NCBI RefSeq assembly: GCF_024171995.1
Contig: NZ_JAMTCT010000016.1
Span: 62,001 to 126,000, forward strand
From: Promicromonospora umidemergens
GTDB taxonomy: Bacteria > Actinomycetota > Actinomycetes > Actinomycetales > Cellulomonadaceae
Direction of reading: 5' to 3'
Length of the DNA stretch: 64,000 bases
The notes beneath the pieces were generated by a model that worked only from the letters and a program-made list of their open reading frames with translations, was not told where the DNA came from and ran no database searches. Both the position numbers and the translations under genes were made by a program. Shown here piece by piece: positions 49,565-58,983 of this stretch. How positions within the stretch are numbered: the stretch's first letter is position 1; each line of letters starts with the position of its first letter.

Positions 49565-50839
49565 ATGAGTGCGAAGCGACGCGGGCTCGGGCGGGGCCTG
49601 GGCGCCCTGATCCCGACGGGTCCTGAGCTGGACGAGCAGGCGCCCGGCGCGGGGCCGGTCGAGTCGGACGGCGCCGACAACGCACTGGGCGGGTCGGTCG
49701 CGACGGTCGTCGAGGAACGCCCGTCGCCGGCGCTCGACGCGACGGACAAGATTCCGGTGAGTACCGTCTCGGTCAGCTCTGTCACGGCCGATCCGGTCAC
49801 GGAGAAGAAGGCGGTCAAGAACTCCGGGCCTCGTCCCAGCACCGTCAAGTGGGACTCCGCAATTGCGAGCGGCCGGCTCTCGGTAGCGAACGAGGCGGCG
49901 GAGGGCGGCAGCGTCTCGGCTCTGGACGACACGTTCTTCAGCCGCGAGGAAGGCGAGACCGCCGACGTTTCACGTGAAACAGCGGAACTCGTTCCCGTTC
50001 CGGGCGCCCGGTTCGCCGAGCTACCCGTAACCGCGATCCGGCCGAACACCTGGCAGCCGCGGACGGTCTTCGACGAGGGCGACCTGGACGAGCTCGTCGA
50101 GTCGATCAAAGAGATCGGCGTCCTCCAGCCGATCGTCGTCCGTCCGGACAAGGAGCATCCGGGTGAGTACGAACTCATCATGGGCGAGCGACGTTGGCGC
50201 GCGACGCAGGCTGCCGAGCTGGAGACCATACCGGCGATCGTCCGCGACACCGATGACGGTGACATGCTCCGCGACGCGCTGCTGGAGAACCTGCACCGCT
50301 CGGACCTGAACCCGCTCGAAGAAGCCGCGGCCTATCGCCAGCTCCTGGACGACTTCGGTTGCACGCACGAGGAGCTTGCCAACCGGCTCGCGCGCAGCCG
50401 CCCGCAGATCTCGAACACTCTGCGGCTGCTGCGGCTGCCTCCGCTGGTGCAGCGTCGTGTCGCCGCCGGGGTGCTCTCGGCGGGTCACGCTCGTGCGCTC
50501 CTCGGTCTGAGTGACGGCGCGGAGATCGAGCGGCTCGCTCAGCGCATCGTGTCAGAGGGGCTCTCGGTCCGCGCGACCGAGGAGATCGTCATGCTGACGG
50601 AGTCCGACGGAGGCAACGGGAAGACTCGCAAGCCGCCGCGCGCCGGGACCCGCATCGAAGCGGTGGACGAGCTGGCGACCCGGCTGTCCGACCGGTTCGA
50701 GACCCGGGTCAAGGTGGCGCTCGGCAAGACCAAGGGCCGGATGACCGTGGAGTTCGCCTCGGTCGAGGACCTCAACCGGATTCTCAACGTCATGGCCCCT
50801 GAGGAGCGCGGCCTGCTCAAGCCGCAGTCCGACGCCTGA
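49565..50839 (+). CDS. parB: Chromosome-partition protein ParB (Spo0J)
   Basis: 424 aa. CTP-dependent clamp that loads at parS. Starts [14 protein letters not shown], the ParA-contact motif. After a variable acidic linker of about 125 residues comes the ParB_N domain ([46 protein letters not shown]), then the helix-turn-helix ([19 protein letters not shown]) and a dimer tail. ATG 49565 fits; GAGGAG lies about 7 nt upstream. A parS lies inside the linker. Confidence 0.95.
   Translation: MSAKRRGLGRGLGALIPTGPELDEQAPGAGPVESDGADNALGGSVATVVEERPSPALDATDKIPVSTVSVSSVTADPVTEKKAVKNSGPRPSTVKWDSAIASGRLSVANEAAEGGSVSALDDTFFSREEGETADVSRETAELVPVPGARFAELPVTAIRPNTWQPRTVFDEGDLDELVESIKEIGVLQPIVVRPDKEHPGEYELIMGERRWRATQAAELETIPAIVRDTDDGDMLRDALLENLHRSDLNPLEEAAAYRQLLDDFGCTHEELANRLARSRPQISNTLRLLRLPPLVQRRVAAGVLSAGHARALLGLSDGAEIERLAQRIVSEGLSVRATEEIVMLTESDGGNGKTRKPPRAGTRIEAVDELATRLSDRFETRVKVALGKTKGRMTVEFASVEDLNRILNVMAPEERGLLKPQSDA
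49966..49981. other. parS: parS site inside parB
   Basis: CGTTTCACGTGAAACA, perfect core. It encodes VSRET in the linker between the ParA-contact motif and ParB_N. Confidence 0.93.
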
Positions 50840-50857
50840 CGAGGACCTGCAGAGAAT

Positions 50858-50901
50858 GACGCCGGGCCGGCATCCCTTTCGGGGGATCGCGGCCCGGCGT
50901 C
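50858..50901 (+). terminator. parB terminator
   Basis: An 11-bp GC-rich stem (50858-50868 with 50891-50901) with further inner pairing around a TTTC loop, 18 bp after the parB stop. It lies between convergent genes and may act both ways. Confidence 0.75.
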
Positions 50902-50921
50902 GTTTCACGTGGTGCGTGGCG

Positions 50922-51962
50922 CTATCGCGCGGCCGCCAACGCGGTGTCGACGACCGTGCGGTACAGCGCCGCGAGGTCGTGGCCGCTCGCCGACACCGCC
51001 TGCGGCAGAAGTGACATCTCTGTCATGCCCGGCGCCACGTTGACCTCGAGGATCTGGGCTGTGCCCGCGGCGTCGAGGATCAGATCCGTGCGGGACAGGT
51101 GACGCAGGTGCAGCGTCTCGTGAGCCCGGACGGCGGCGTCGGCCACCTGGGCGGCCTGGTCCGTGGTGAGGCGAGCGGGCGTGAAGAACTCGGTGTCGCC
51201 GGCGACGTAGCGGGCCGCGTAGTCGTAGCCACCGTCGGCGACGATCTCCACGGCGGGCAGGGCCTCGGGCCCGCGCGGACCGTCGATCACGCTCACCGCC
51301 AGCTCGACGCCGGTGATCGCCTGCTCGATGAGCGCGGTCTCGCCGTAGGCGAAGCACTCCACCATCGCCCGCGGCAGGTCCTTGGCGCGGGTGACGACGG
51401 TGACGCCGAGCGCTGAACCGCCTTCGGTCGGCTTGACCACGAGGGGGAGCCCGAGCCGCCGCACTATCGTGTCGAGCACGGGCTGCGCCCCGAGGTCCCG
51501 GAACAGACTCTGGGGGAGGGTCACGTAGTCGGGTGTCGCGAGACCTGCCTCAAGCAAGGCGGCCTTGGAGATGGGCTTGTTCCACACCACACGGCTCGCC
51601 CGCGGGCCCGTGCCCACGTAGGGGAGGCCGAGCATGTCGAGCACGTCGCGGACGGAGCCGTCCTCGCCGGAAGCGCCGTGGAGCAGCGGCCAGACGACGT
51701 CGGGCCGGGTCTCACGCAGGAACGGCAGGAGATCCGCATCGACGTCGTGCACCAGGACCTCGAGGCCGGTCGAACGCAACGCCTCGGCGACACGACGCCC
51801 TGAGCGGAGGGACACGTCCCGTTCGTGCGACAGGCCCCCGGCGAGAACGACCACCAGGGGAGCGCCGTCCGCGGCGTCGTTCCCGGCCGGCGCGGAGGGA
51901 GAGCCGGCGGGAACGCCGGACGACGCCGGTGCGGGCGCGGAAGGTGTCATCGAGAGACTCAC
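50922..51962 (-). CDS. ddl: D-alanine--D-alanine ligase family ATP-grasp protein
   Basis: 346 aa. ATP-grasp ligase for cell-wall precursor synthesis. VVVLAGGLSHERDVSLRSGR, WPLLHGASGEDG, PLVVKPTEGGSALGV and ILEVNVAPGMTEMSLLPQA are the Ddl motifs. The segment normally E-K-Y/F near the active site reads differently, so the substrate may not be D-Ala alone. Many Actinobacteria carry a second Ddl elsewhere. It converges on parB. Confidence 0.85.
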   Translation of the reverse strand: MSLSMTPSAPAPASSGVPAGSPSAPAGNDAADGAPLVVVLAGGLSHERDVSLRSGRRVAEALRSTGLEVLVHDVDADLLPFLRETRPDVVWPLLHGASGEDGSVRDVLDMLGLPYVGTGPRASRVVWNKPISKAALLEAGLATPDYVTLPQSLFRDLGAQPVLDTIVRRLGLPLVVKPTEGGSALGVTVVTRAKDLPRAMVECFAYGETALIEQAITGVELAVSVIDGPRGPEALPAVEIVADGGYDYAARYVAGDTEFFTPARLTTDQAAQVADAAVRAHETLHLRHLSRTDLILDAAGTAQILEVNVAPGMTEMSLLPQAVSASGHDLAALYRTVVDTALAAAR

Positions 51963-52060
51963 TCGGTCGAGGTCAACGGGTCAACTGCTCGGAGCTGCCA
52001 TCGTGTCAGAAGCCCAGACGCTCGGGTGGCGGTCGGGCTCCTGACACGGAGATCGGAGTG

Positions 52061-53371
52061 TCAGGCCAGGTCCGGCGCGGGAGCTTCGACGTCGCCCGTG
52101 TCGGGCTCCGGCTGCCCGGACGTGCCGAAGATCTGCACCAGCTCGGACTCGCTGTTGACGACGCCGGCCAGCCGGCGCACACCCTCGCGGATCCGATCTG
52201 ATGTGGGGAAGCAGAACGACAGTCGCATGTGGTCCGAGCCGCTGCCGTCGAAGTAGAAGGCGGTGCCGGGCACGTACGCGACGCGCGCCGTGACGGCACG
52301 GGGCAGCATCGCCCGAGCGTCCAGGCCGTCGGGCAGCCGCACCCACACGAAGAACCCGCCCTCCGGTACGTTCCACGACGCGCTTGGCAGGTGCTCGCCG
52401 AGCGCACCCACCAATGCGTCCCGTCGCACGCGGTACAGCTCTCGGTAGTCCTTGATCTGCGCCTTCCAGTCGCACGTCTCCAGGTAGGTCGCCACGGCGA
52501 GCTGTGAGGCGTTCGACGGCGAGAGGACCGCCGACTCACTGGCCAGCACGAGCTTGTCGCGCACGGCGTGCGGCGCGATCACGAAACCGACCCGGTAGCC
52601 GGGGGCGAACGTCTTGGAGAACGAGCCGAGGTACAGCACACCGTCGGTCTCGTAGGAGCGCAGCGCCCGCATCGGTTCGCCGTCGAAGCCGAGCAGGCCG
52701 TACGGGTTGTCCTCGACGACGAGGACACCGTGTCGACGGCAGATCTCCAGCACCAGCGGACGGCGTTCGGCGGACAGCGAGACGCCCGCGGGGTTCTGGA
52801 ACGTCGGGACCGTATAGAGAAACTTCACGCGCCGGCCCGCGCGGGCCAGCCGCGCGAGAGTCGCGTCGAGCTCGGCGGGAACGAGGCCGTCGGCGTCGAG
52901 CGGTACCTGGACGACGTCGGCCTGGTAGGACCGGAAGACGCCGAGCGCACCCACGTAGGACGGCGCCTCGGCGAGCACCACGTCACCCGGGTCCACGAAG
53001 ATGCGGGTCACCAGGTCGAGCGCGGACTGCGAGCCGGTGGTGACCACGACGTCGTCGGGGTGGGCCGACACGCCCTCGAGCGCGACGACCTGCGTGATGT
53101 GCTCGCGCAGGCTCTCCTCACCCTGGCCCGAACCGTACTGCAGGGCAGTGGTGCCCTTGGTGGCGATGAGCCGCTGCATGGCGTCGGCGATGACGTCGAG
53201 CGGAAGGCCCTCGAGATACGGCATGCCACCTGCCAGCGACACCACCTCGGGACGGTTCGCCACCGAGAAGAGCGCTCGGATCTCTGAGGCCCGCATGCCG
53301 TGCGCTCGCGCCGCGTACGAACCGAACCACGGGTCGAGGCGGTTTCCGGTAGTCTCGGGGAGCTCGTTCAC
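52061..53371 (-). CDS. PLP-dependent class I/II aminotransferase
   Basis: 436 aa. Fold-type I aminotransferase like 2-aminoadipate or aromatic aminotransferases. The PLP lysine is in LGSFSKTFAPGYRVG; VSLAGGMPYLEG and TGSQSALDLVTRIF are typical, and the substrate-binding Arg is near HMRLSFCFP. No N-terminal DNA-binding domain, so not a MocR regulator. It follows trxA on the same strand beyond a terminator. The substrate is not evident. Confidence 0.88.
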   Translation of the reverse strand: MNELPETTGNRLDPWFGSYAARAHGMRASEIRALFSVANRPEVVSLAGGMPYLEGLPLDVIADAMQRLIATKGTTALQYGSGQGEESLREHITQVVALEGVSAHPDDVVVTTGSQSALDLVTRIFVDPGDVVLAEAPSYVGALGVFRSYQADVVQVPLDADGLVPAELDATLARLARAGRRVKFLYTVPTFQNPAGVSLSAERRPLVLEICRRHGVLVVEDNPYGLLGFDGEPMRALRSYETDGVLYLGSFSKTFAPGYRVGFVIAPHAVRDKLVLASESAVLSPSNASQLAVATYLETCDWKAQIKDYRELYRVRRDALVGALGEHLPSASWNVPEGGFFVWVRLPDGLDARAMLPRAVTARVAYVPGTAFYFDGSGSDHMRLSFCFPTSDRIREGVRRLAGVVNSESELVQIFGTSGQPEPDTGDVEAPAPDLA

Positions 53372-53451
53372 GCGGCCCAGTCTCGCATGCGGGCCGTGTG
53401 CGGCTCAGTGTCTGTTCGTGGCGAAACAGTGAGATGACGGGGCTCTCGACG

Positions 53452-53520
53452 ACGGAGAGCGCGTGCCCAGACCTCACCCGGTGACCTCACCAGGCGCGGA
53501 TCCGGACACGCGCTCTCCGT
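53452..53520 (-). terminator. trxA downstream inverted repeat
   Basis: A 14-bp perfect inverted repeat (53452-53465 with 53507-53520) flanks a 41-nt spacer in the gap after trxA. It probably ends the trxB-trxA transcript, though the loop is long. Confidence 0.55.
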
Positions 53521-53546
53521 AGCGGCACGTTCGCGGTGTGCGGCAG

Positions 53547-53873
53547 TCAGACCGCGAGGACCTCGTCGATCTCCTCGGTCAGCGCACGCTTCGGGCGAGC
53601 GCCGATGATCGACTTCACGACCTCGCCGCCCTTGTAGACGTTGAGCGTCGGGATCGACACGATGCCGTAGTCCATGGCGGTCTGACGGTTCTCGTCGGTG
53701 TCGATCTTGACGATCTTGATCCTGCCCTCGTACTCGTCCGAGAGCTCTTCGAGGATCGGCGCCACCATGCGGCACGGCCCGCACCAGGTAGCCCAGAAGT
53801 CGACGAAGACAGGAATGTCAGAGTCGAGGACCTCGGTCTTGAAGGTGTCGTCGGTGACCTTGATGGTGCTCAT
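53547..53873 (-). CDS. trxA: Thioredoxin
   Basis: 108 aa. Active site [14 protein letters not shown], cis-Pro in [12 protein letters not shown]. Standard disulfide reductase partner of the upstream TrxB. ATG 53873 is preceded by AAGGAGAT. It lies 70 bp after trxB on the same strand. Confidence 0.96.
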   Translation of the reverse strand: MSTIKVTDDTFKTEVLDSDIPVFVDFWATWCGPCRMVAPILEELSDEYEGRIKIVKIDTDENRQTAMDYGIVSIPTLNVYKGGEVVKSIIGARPKRALTEEIDEVLAV

Positions 53874-53943
53874 CCAGCATCTCCTTGTTCATGGCCTCGT
53901 ACAGGGCCGAGCGGGACTGGGCCGGCTGGAGCCGGCCGGGAGC

Positions 53944-54918
53944 TCAGTCGTTCAGCGAGTCGAGGAACGCCTGGGCGTCGAGCGCCGCGGAGCAGCCCGA
54001 GCCGGCGGCCGTGATCGCCTGGCGGTAGGTGTGGTCGACGGCGTCGCCGCAAGCGAAGACGCCGGGGAGGTTGGTGCGCGTGCTCCGGCCCTCGACGAGG
54101 ATGTAGCCGTTCTCGTCGAGGTCGACCTGACCCTTGACGAGGTCGGTGCGGGGCTCGTGACCGATCGCGACGAAGAGGCCGGTCGCGTCGAGGTCCCTGA
54201 CCTCGCCGGTGACGGTGTCGCGCAGGCTGATGCCCGCGACCTTGTTGTCGCCCGTGATGCCGGCGATCTCGCTGTTCCACGCGAACTCGATCTTCGGGTC
54301 CGCGATGGCGCGCTCGGCCATGATCTTCGATGCGCGCAGGCCCTCGCGGCGGTGCACGACGGTGACCTTGGAGGCGAACCGCGTGAGGAACGTCGCCTCC
54401 TCCATCGCGGAGTCACCGCCGCCCACCACGGCGACGTCCTGGTCCCTGAAGAAGAACCCGTCGCAGGTGGCGCACCACGAGACGCCACGACCGGAAAGCC
54501 GCTTCTCGTCCGAGAGGCCCAGCTCGCGGTACGCCGAACCGGTGGCGAGGATGACGGAGCGGGCGCGGTAGGTGTCGCCGCCACCGGTCACGACCGTCTT
54601 GACGTCCCCCGTCAGCTCCACCTGCTCGGCGTCGTCCCAGACGACCTTGGCGCCGAACTTCTCGGCCTGCTCGCGCATGGCGTCCATCATGTCGGGACCC
54701 TGGATCCCCGCGGGGAACCCGGGGAAGTTCTCCACCTCGGTGGTGTTCATCAGGGCGCCGCCGGCCGTGACCGAGCCCGCGACGACGACGGGAGCAAGGC
54801 CCGCACGCGCTGCGTAGATGGCTGCGGTATATCCCGCGGGGCCGGACCCCACGATGACGACGTCGAGCACGGGGGCGTCGGTTGTCCCGGCAGCCGGAGC
54901 TGTGGTCTGTTCGGTCAA
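53944..54918 (-). CDS. trxB: Thioredoxin-disulfide reductase
   Basis: About 324 aa. NADPH- and FAD-dependent enzyme that reduces thioredoxin. FAD motif [20 protein letters not shown], redox pair in [13 protein letters not shown] motif [14 protein letters not shown] and the C-terminal [13 protein letters not shown] 54918 is preferred because GAGGAG lies 6 nt upstream and the product begins MTEQTT; ATG 54939, seven codons upstream, lacks a ribosome-binding site. Confidence 0.93.
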   Translation of the reverse strand: MTEQTTAPAAGTTDAPVLDVVIVGSGPAGYTAAIYAARAGLAPVVVAGSVTAGGALMNTTEVENFPGFPAGIQGPDMMDAMREQAEKFGAKVVWDDAEQVELTGDVKTVVTGGGDTYRARSVILATGSAYRELGLSDEKRLSGRGVSWCATCDGFFFRDQDVAVVGGGDSAMEEATFLTRFASKVTVVHRREGLRASKIMAERAIADPKIEFAWNSEIAGITGDNKVAGISLRDTVTGEVRDLDATGLFVAIGHEPRTDLVKGQVDLDENGYILVEGRSTRTNLPGVFACGDAVDHTYRQAITAAGSGCSAALDAQAFLDSLND

Positions 54919-55126
54919 GGCGATCTCCTCGAGTTCCATGGGCACACGCAACAACACGCGAGCGGGCCTTAGTGTTCCAGCCGATGCCGACCGCGGCGCA
55001 ATCGGAGGCGTGAGCCTCGGCACATGACATCGACATGCGTCGATGTAACAAAGAGTAGAGGTAGAAGCCGGGGGCGCGAAGTCGCCGATCGACCTCGCGC
55101 CCCCGGACCCCACCCCTGTGAACGGG

Positions 55127-57001
55127 CTAGCTCAGCACGACCTCGTTGAGCTCCAGCCGGAACCCGTCCGAGGCCTGCGGCAGCTCGGTGACCCAGATGG
55201 TGAACGAGTCGCTGACCACCGGCTCGGTCAGCTCGAACGTCGTCGTCTCCGAGAAGGTGCCTTCGGCGAGCACCTCGCCGCCGGCGCCACCCTTGAGGAT
55301 CTGCACCTTGCCGCCCGGGGTGTTGGTCATCAGCTCCACCTTGGTGACCGAGGCCGGCTCCCGGAGCCGCAGCTCCATCCCCAGCGAGTCCTTGAACCCG
55401 CCGAAGGCCGCCTGCTGGTACGTGGTCGTGTAGTAGAAGGTGGCCGGGTCGGTGTCGTAGGCGAGCTCGACCTTCTCCGGGTGGTCGAGCGTCTCACCCT
55501 CCCAGTCGAGCGTGCCCAGCAGGGCAGCCGAGTCGATGACCGGCCGTGCCTCTGTCTGCGCGGGCGGTGACGGCGCGGTGCTGCCGTCTCCTTCGCCCTC
55601 GCCACCTGCGGAGGCGCTCACCGTAGGGCTAGGGGAGGCATCGGCGATGACGTCAGGCGTCGGCGAGAGGACGGCGTTGATCGCCCAGATCAGGCCGGCC
55701 ACCACGGCGACACCGACAAGGCCCAGCACGATCGGCGTCGGGTTCACGCCGCCGCGCTTGGGCGCGGGCTGGGTGGCGAACCCGCCGTCCTGCTCGTGAT
55801 AGCCGCCGTTGGAGCCATACCCGCCGGGGGCGTACTGCGGCGGGTACTGCTGCGGCGCACCTTCCTGCGGATACTGGGCCTGCGCGTACTGGGACTGGTC
55901 ATACGCGGGCTGGCCCTGTCCGACCGGCTGTCCGAACTGGTCGTAGCCGGACGGGGCGCCCCCGTGGGGCGGTGGCGGCACGGGGGTGTGCCCGCCGTAT
56001 GCCTGCGGCTCGTAGGTGTAGTCGTTCTGCGGCTCCGGGTAGCCGGCGGGCACGTTGCCCGCCCCCATCGCCATCGTCTCGTCGTTGCGTGCGATCCGGC
56101 CGGTGACGGGGCGTCGTACGGGCGGTGTGCCCTCGCCCCCGAAAGCGTCGGCGATGGACTGCCGCCGCGGCCCCTCGGGCTCGGGCCGCACAAATCCAGG
56201 CAGCGATGCCACTACGGAAACCTCTCCCCACGGCGTCAGGGCCGTGGTCACTTCGTCGGGGTTCATCGGTCCGTCGGTGCTACCGGGCGCGTTGAACGCT
56301 CGGCTCACCAGGGCATCGATGTCGGTGTCCACGTGGGGAACCAGCGTGGACAGCGGCGCCACAGCGCCGGAGTCGTCGAGCTGCGCGGGCAGCGGAATCA
56401 GGGTGTCCTTCGCGATCCAGTCGGCCTCGAGGTCCTGTCCCGGCCAGCGTGCTGTCATCGCGTAGTAGAGCAGGGCGACCAGGCCCTGGGCGTCGAGCTG
56501 TGCCGGCGTGCCGTTGAGGGTGTCCCCGGAGGCGAGACCACCGTCCAGCCCAAGGCCCGTGACCAGCACCTCGTAGCCGTCCACCCGGACGGCCTCGGGA
56601 CGTAGCGCGGTGTGGTGGACGCCGCGAGCGCGCGCCACGGTCAGAGCGGAGGCAGCCTCACCGACTATCGCCCGGGCCTGCTGCTCGTCCACCAGGCCGC
56701 TCGAGACGATCTCGGTCAGCGTGGTGCCGGTGTGCGGTTCGGTGACGATGTACTTGTGACCGTCGGAGTCCGAGCCGGCGTCGAGCACCCGGACGAGGCG
56801 AGGGTCCGTCACCAGCGCCGCGCGCCGGGCCGAGTCGATGGCGTCGCCCGCATAGGGCCCGGTGACGAGGGTGACACGGACCCCGCGGTCCAGAGTCAGG
56901 TCGTGCGCATCCCAGGCGGTTGCCGCGGCAAGGTCGGTGGACACCTGCTGGCTCAGTCTGTATCTCTCGACCAGCACGCTGCCTGGCTCGACGGTGCTCA
57001 C
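55127..57001 (-). CDS. Membrane pseudokinase with extracytoplasmic domain, MurJ-associated
   Basis: 624 aa. Residues 1-280 are a serine/threonine-kinase-like fold ([31 protein letters not shown]) in which the catalytic HRD and DFG are lost, so it is a pseudokinase. A long Gly/Gln/Tyr/Pro-rich linker follows, then one membrane helix ([18 protein letters not shown]) and an outside beta-sandwich domain ([20 protein letters not shown]). In mycobacteria a similar pseudokinase is fused to MurJ and recruits FhaA when phosphorylated; here it is a separate gene next to murJ. GTG 57001 has AGGAGG upstream. Confidence 0.82.
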   Translation of the reverse strand: MSTVEPGSVLVERYRLSQQVSTDLAAATAWDAHDLTLDRGVRVTLVTGPYAGDAIDSARRAALVTDPRLVRVLDAGSDSDGHKYIVTEPHTGTTLTEIVSSGLVDEQQARAIVGEAASALTVARARGVHHTALRPEAVRVDGYEVLVTGLGLDGGLASGDTLNGTPAQLDAQGLVALLYYAMTARWPGQDLEADWIAKDTLIPLPAQLDDSGAVAPLSTLVPHVDTDIDALVSRAFNAPGSTDGPMNPDEVTTALTPWGEVSVVASLPGFVRPEPEGPRRQSIADAFGGEGTPPVRRPVTGRIARNDETMAMGAGNVPAGYPEPQNDYTYEPQAYGGHTPVPPPPHGGAPSGYDQFGQPVGQGQPAYDQSQYAQAQYPQEGAPQQYPPQYAPGGYGSNGGYHEQDGGFATQPAPKRGGVNPTPIVLGLVGVAVVAGLIWAINAVLSPTPDVIADASPSPTVSASAGGEGEGDGSTAPSPPAQTEARPVIDSAALLGTLDWEGETLDHPEKVELAYDTDPATFYYTTTYQQAAFGGFKDSLGMELRLREPASVTKVELMTNTPGGKVQILKGGAGGEVLAEGTFSETTTFELTEPVVSDSFTIWVTELPQASDGFRLELNEVVLS

Positions 57002-57165
57002 GCGGACCTCCTCGCTCGGTCGGGGGACAGTAGCAGGTACGTGACCGCAAGGATCACGCACCGTCGCCATGCTACGCGGAACCGCCGACAACCCGCCGAA
57101 ATGTCGTCCCTTCGCAACCGAGATGTGAAGCATCCGCGTGCTCCGCCGTCACGACGACGGAGGGG

Positions 57166-58899
57166 TCAGCGCTTGAGGCGCGCGAGCACGGGGCCGAGCA
57201 GGCGGTCGAGCTCCCTGACCCGGAACAGGCGGAGCAGCAGCAGGTAGACGACGAGCATGGCCAGGCCAGAGAGCGCCGTCACCCACAGACCACTGAGCAT
57301 GGTGAGTGCCCAGCCGCTGCCGAACGAGAGCGCGTCGAACCCGCCGACCAGCTGGTACACGCCCCACCCGGCGAACCCGGAGACGGTGGCGGCGAGAAGG
57401 GTCTTGGCGTGGAGGGCGAGCACCCGTCCGCCGTCGAGCCGGCCGCCGAGCTTCTTCTTGAGGCCGCCGGTGCGCAGGAGCACCGTGATCCAGTTCGAGA
57501 GGGCGTAGGCACCACCGGCGGCGATGACCCAGTACTGCGGCGCCAGCCAGATCTGTGCTGCGATCAGCCCGGCTACCAGTGCCAGCGTGGACGGCACGGT
57601 GATCCAGAAGACGGAGCGGCCGTCCTCGTAGGCGTAGTAGACCCACTTCATGAGCGCCATCGCACCGAGCGGCACCAGGCCGAACGAGAGGGCGACCAGC
57701 ACGGGCGCGATGAGGGCGGTGCCTTGCTCGCCCGCCGTCGGGACGATGAACGCCGTTGCCGGTGCTGCCAGCACCGTGAGCGCGGCGGTGGCGAACACCG
57801 TGAAGACGCCGATCGTGCGCAGACCCAGGGAGAGGTCGGCGCGGACGCGGTCGGTGTCGCCCTCCTGCGCGGCCTTGCTGATCCCGGTGAACAGCGCCGT
57901 GGCGATGGAGACCGTGACCAGCGAGTGCGGCAGCAGGTAGATCAGGAGCGCCTGCGTGTAGGCGGCGTTACCGGCGAACTCGACCCCCGGCCCGCCGGAC
58001 GCACCTGCCTCCGAGGCGACCCGGGTCAGGTAGAGAACGCCCGCCTGCTCCAGGACCACCGCGGCGAACGTCCAGACGGCCACGGACCCGGCCGAGCGCA
58101 GCCCGATGCCGCGCAGCCCGAGCCGGAAGTTCCAGCGGAAGCCCGAGCGCAGCAGCGGGACCAGCAGCACCAGGGCCTGTGCCACGATGCCGAGGGTGGC
58201 CGTGGCCGCCAGCAGGATCGTGCGCGGTGTGTCCCACTCGGCGAGATCGTTGATCCCGAGCTCCGGGGCGGTGCCGAACACCACGAGGAAGATGCCGAAC
58301 CCGATGACGGAGACCACGTTGTTGGCCACCGGCGCCCACATGAACGGCCCGAACTGCTCGCGTGCGTTGAGCACCTGCCCCAGCAGCGTGTACAGGCCGT
58401 AGAAGAAGAGCTGGGGGATGCACCAGTACGCGAACACGGTGCCCAGTGCGAGCTGCTCGGCGGTCCAGCCGTCCGTGTAGAGCATGACGACCCACGCCGA
58501 CGCACCCGTGAGGATCGCGGTGATGGCGAGAATGCCGACGGCCGAGATCGTGAGCAGCTTGTCGATCCGCTCCTGTGCGTTGTGCGCGCGGAACGCCTTG
58601 ACGATCTGCGGGACCAGCACCGCGTTCAGCATGCCGCCCGCGAGGATCGCGAACAGTACGTTGGGCAGCTTGTTGGCGACGTCGAAGGCGTTCGCGACCG
58701 TGCCGGCGGAGCCGATCGCGGCCACCAGCATCACGTTGCGGACGAGGCCGCCGAGTCGGGACGCGGCGGTGCCTGCCGCCATCACCAGCGAGTTGCGGCC
58801 CAGGCCGCTGGACGGCGGCGAAGGCGGGGTGGCGGGCTCGCCCGGACCGCTCGCGGCCTGGGAGCTCGGGTCCGAGGCGGGGTCGGTCGGTACGGTCAC
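57166..58899 (-). CDS. murJ: Lipid II flippase MurJ (MviN family)
   Basis: About 577 aa with roughly 14 hydrophobic helices. N-terminal NSLVMAAGTAASRLGGLVRN is the MurJ start, and FNVANKLP-like FDVANKLPNVLFAILAGGML follows. It moves lipid II across the membrane for peptidoglycan synthesis. GTG 58899 with AGGAG 7 nt upstream is preferred over TTG 58917. It is flanked by the pseudokinase and the DUF6049 protein. Confidence 0.93.
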   Translation of the reverse strand: MTVPTDPASDPSSQAASGPGEPATPPSPPSSGLGRNSLVMAAGTAASRLGGLVRNVMLVAAIGSAGTVANAFDVANKLPNVLFAILAGGMLNAVLVPQIVKAFRAHNAQERIDKLLTISAVGILAITAILTGASAWVVMLYTDGWTAEQLALGTVFAYWCIPQLFFYGLYTLLGQVLNAREQFGPFMWAPVANNVVSVIGFGIFLVVFGTAPELGINDLAEWDTPRTILLAATATLGIVAQALVLLVPLLRSGFRWNFRLGLRGIGLRSAGSVAVWTFAAVVLEQAGVLYLTRVASEAGASGGPGVEFAGNAAYTQALLIYLLPHSLVTVSIATALFTGISKAAQEGDTDRVRADLSLGLRTIGVFTVFATAALTVLAAPATAFIVPTAGEQGTALIAPVLVALSFGLVPLGAMALMKWVYYAYEDGRSVFWITVPSTLALVAGLIAAQIWLAPQYWVIAAGGAYALSNWITVLLRTGGLKKKLGGRLDGGRVLALHAKTLLAATVSGFAGWGVYQLVGGFDALSFGSGWALTMLSGLWVTALSGLAMLVVYLLLLRLFRVRELDRLLGPVLARLKR

Positions 58900-58983
58900 G
58901 GCGTTCTCCTGGGTCAAGCGACTACTCCCGTGGTCTGGGCCTTGCCCGGTGTGGTGCTGCCGACATGTGCGGCGGCCGAAACA

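Noticed and set aside
50902..50915. A further parS site after parB
   Set aside because: Three mismatches to the 14-bp core on one side; too degenerate to count.
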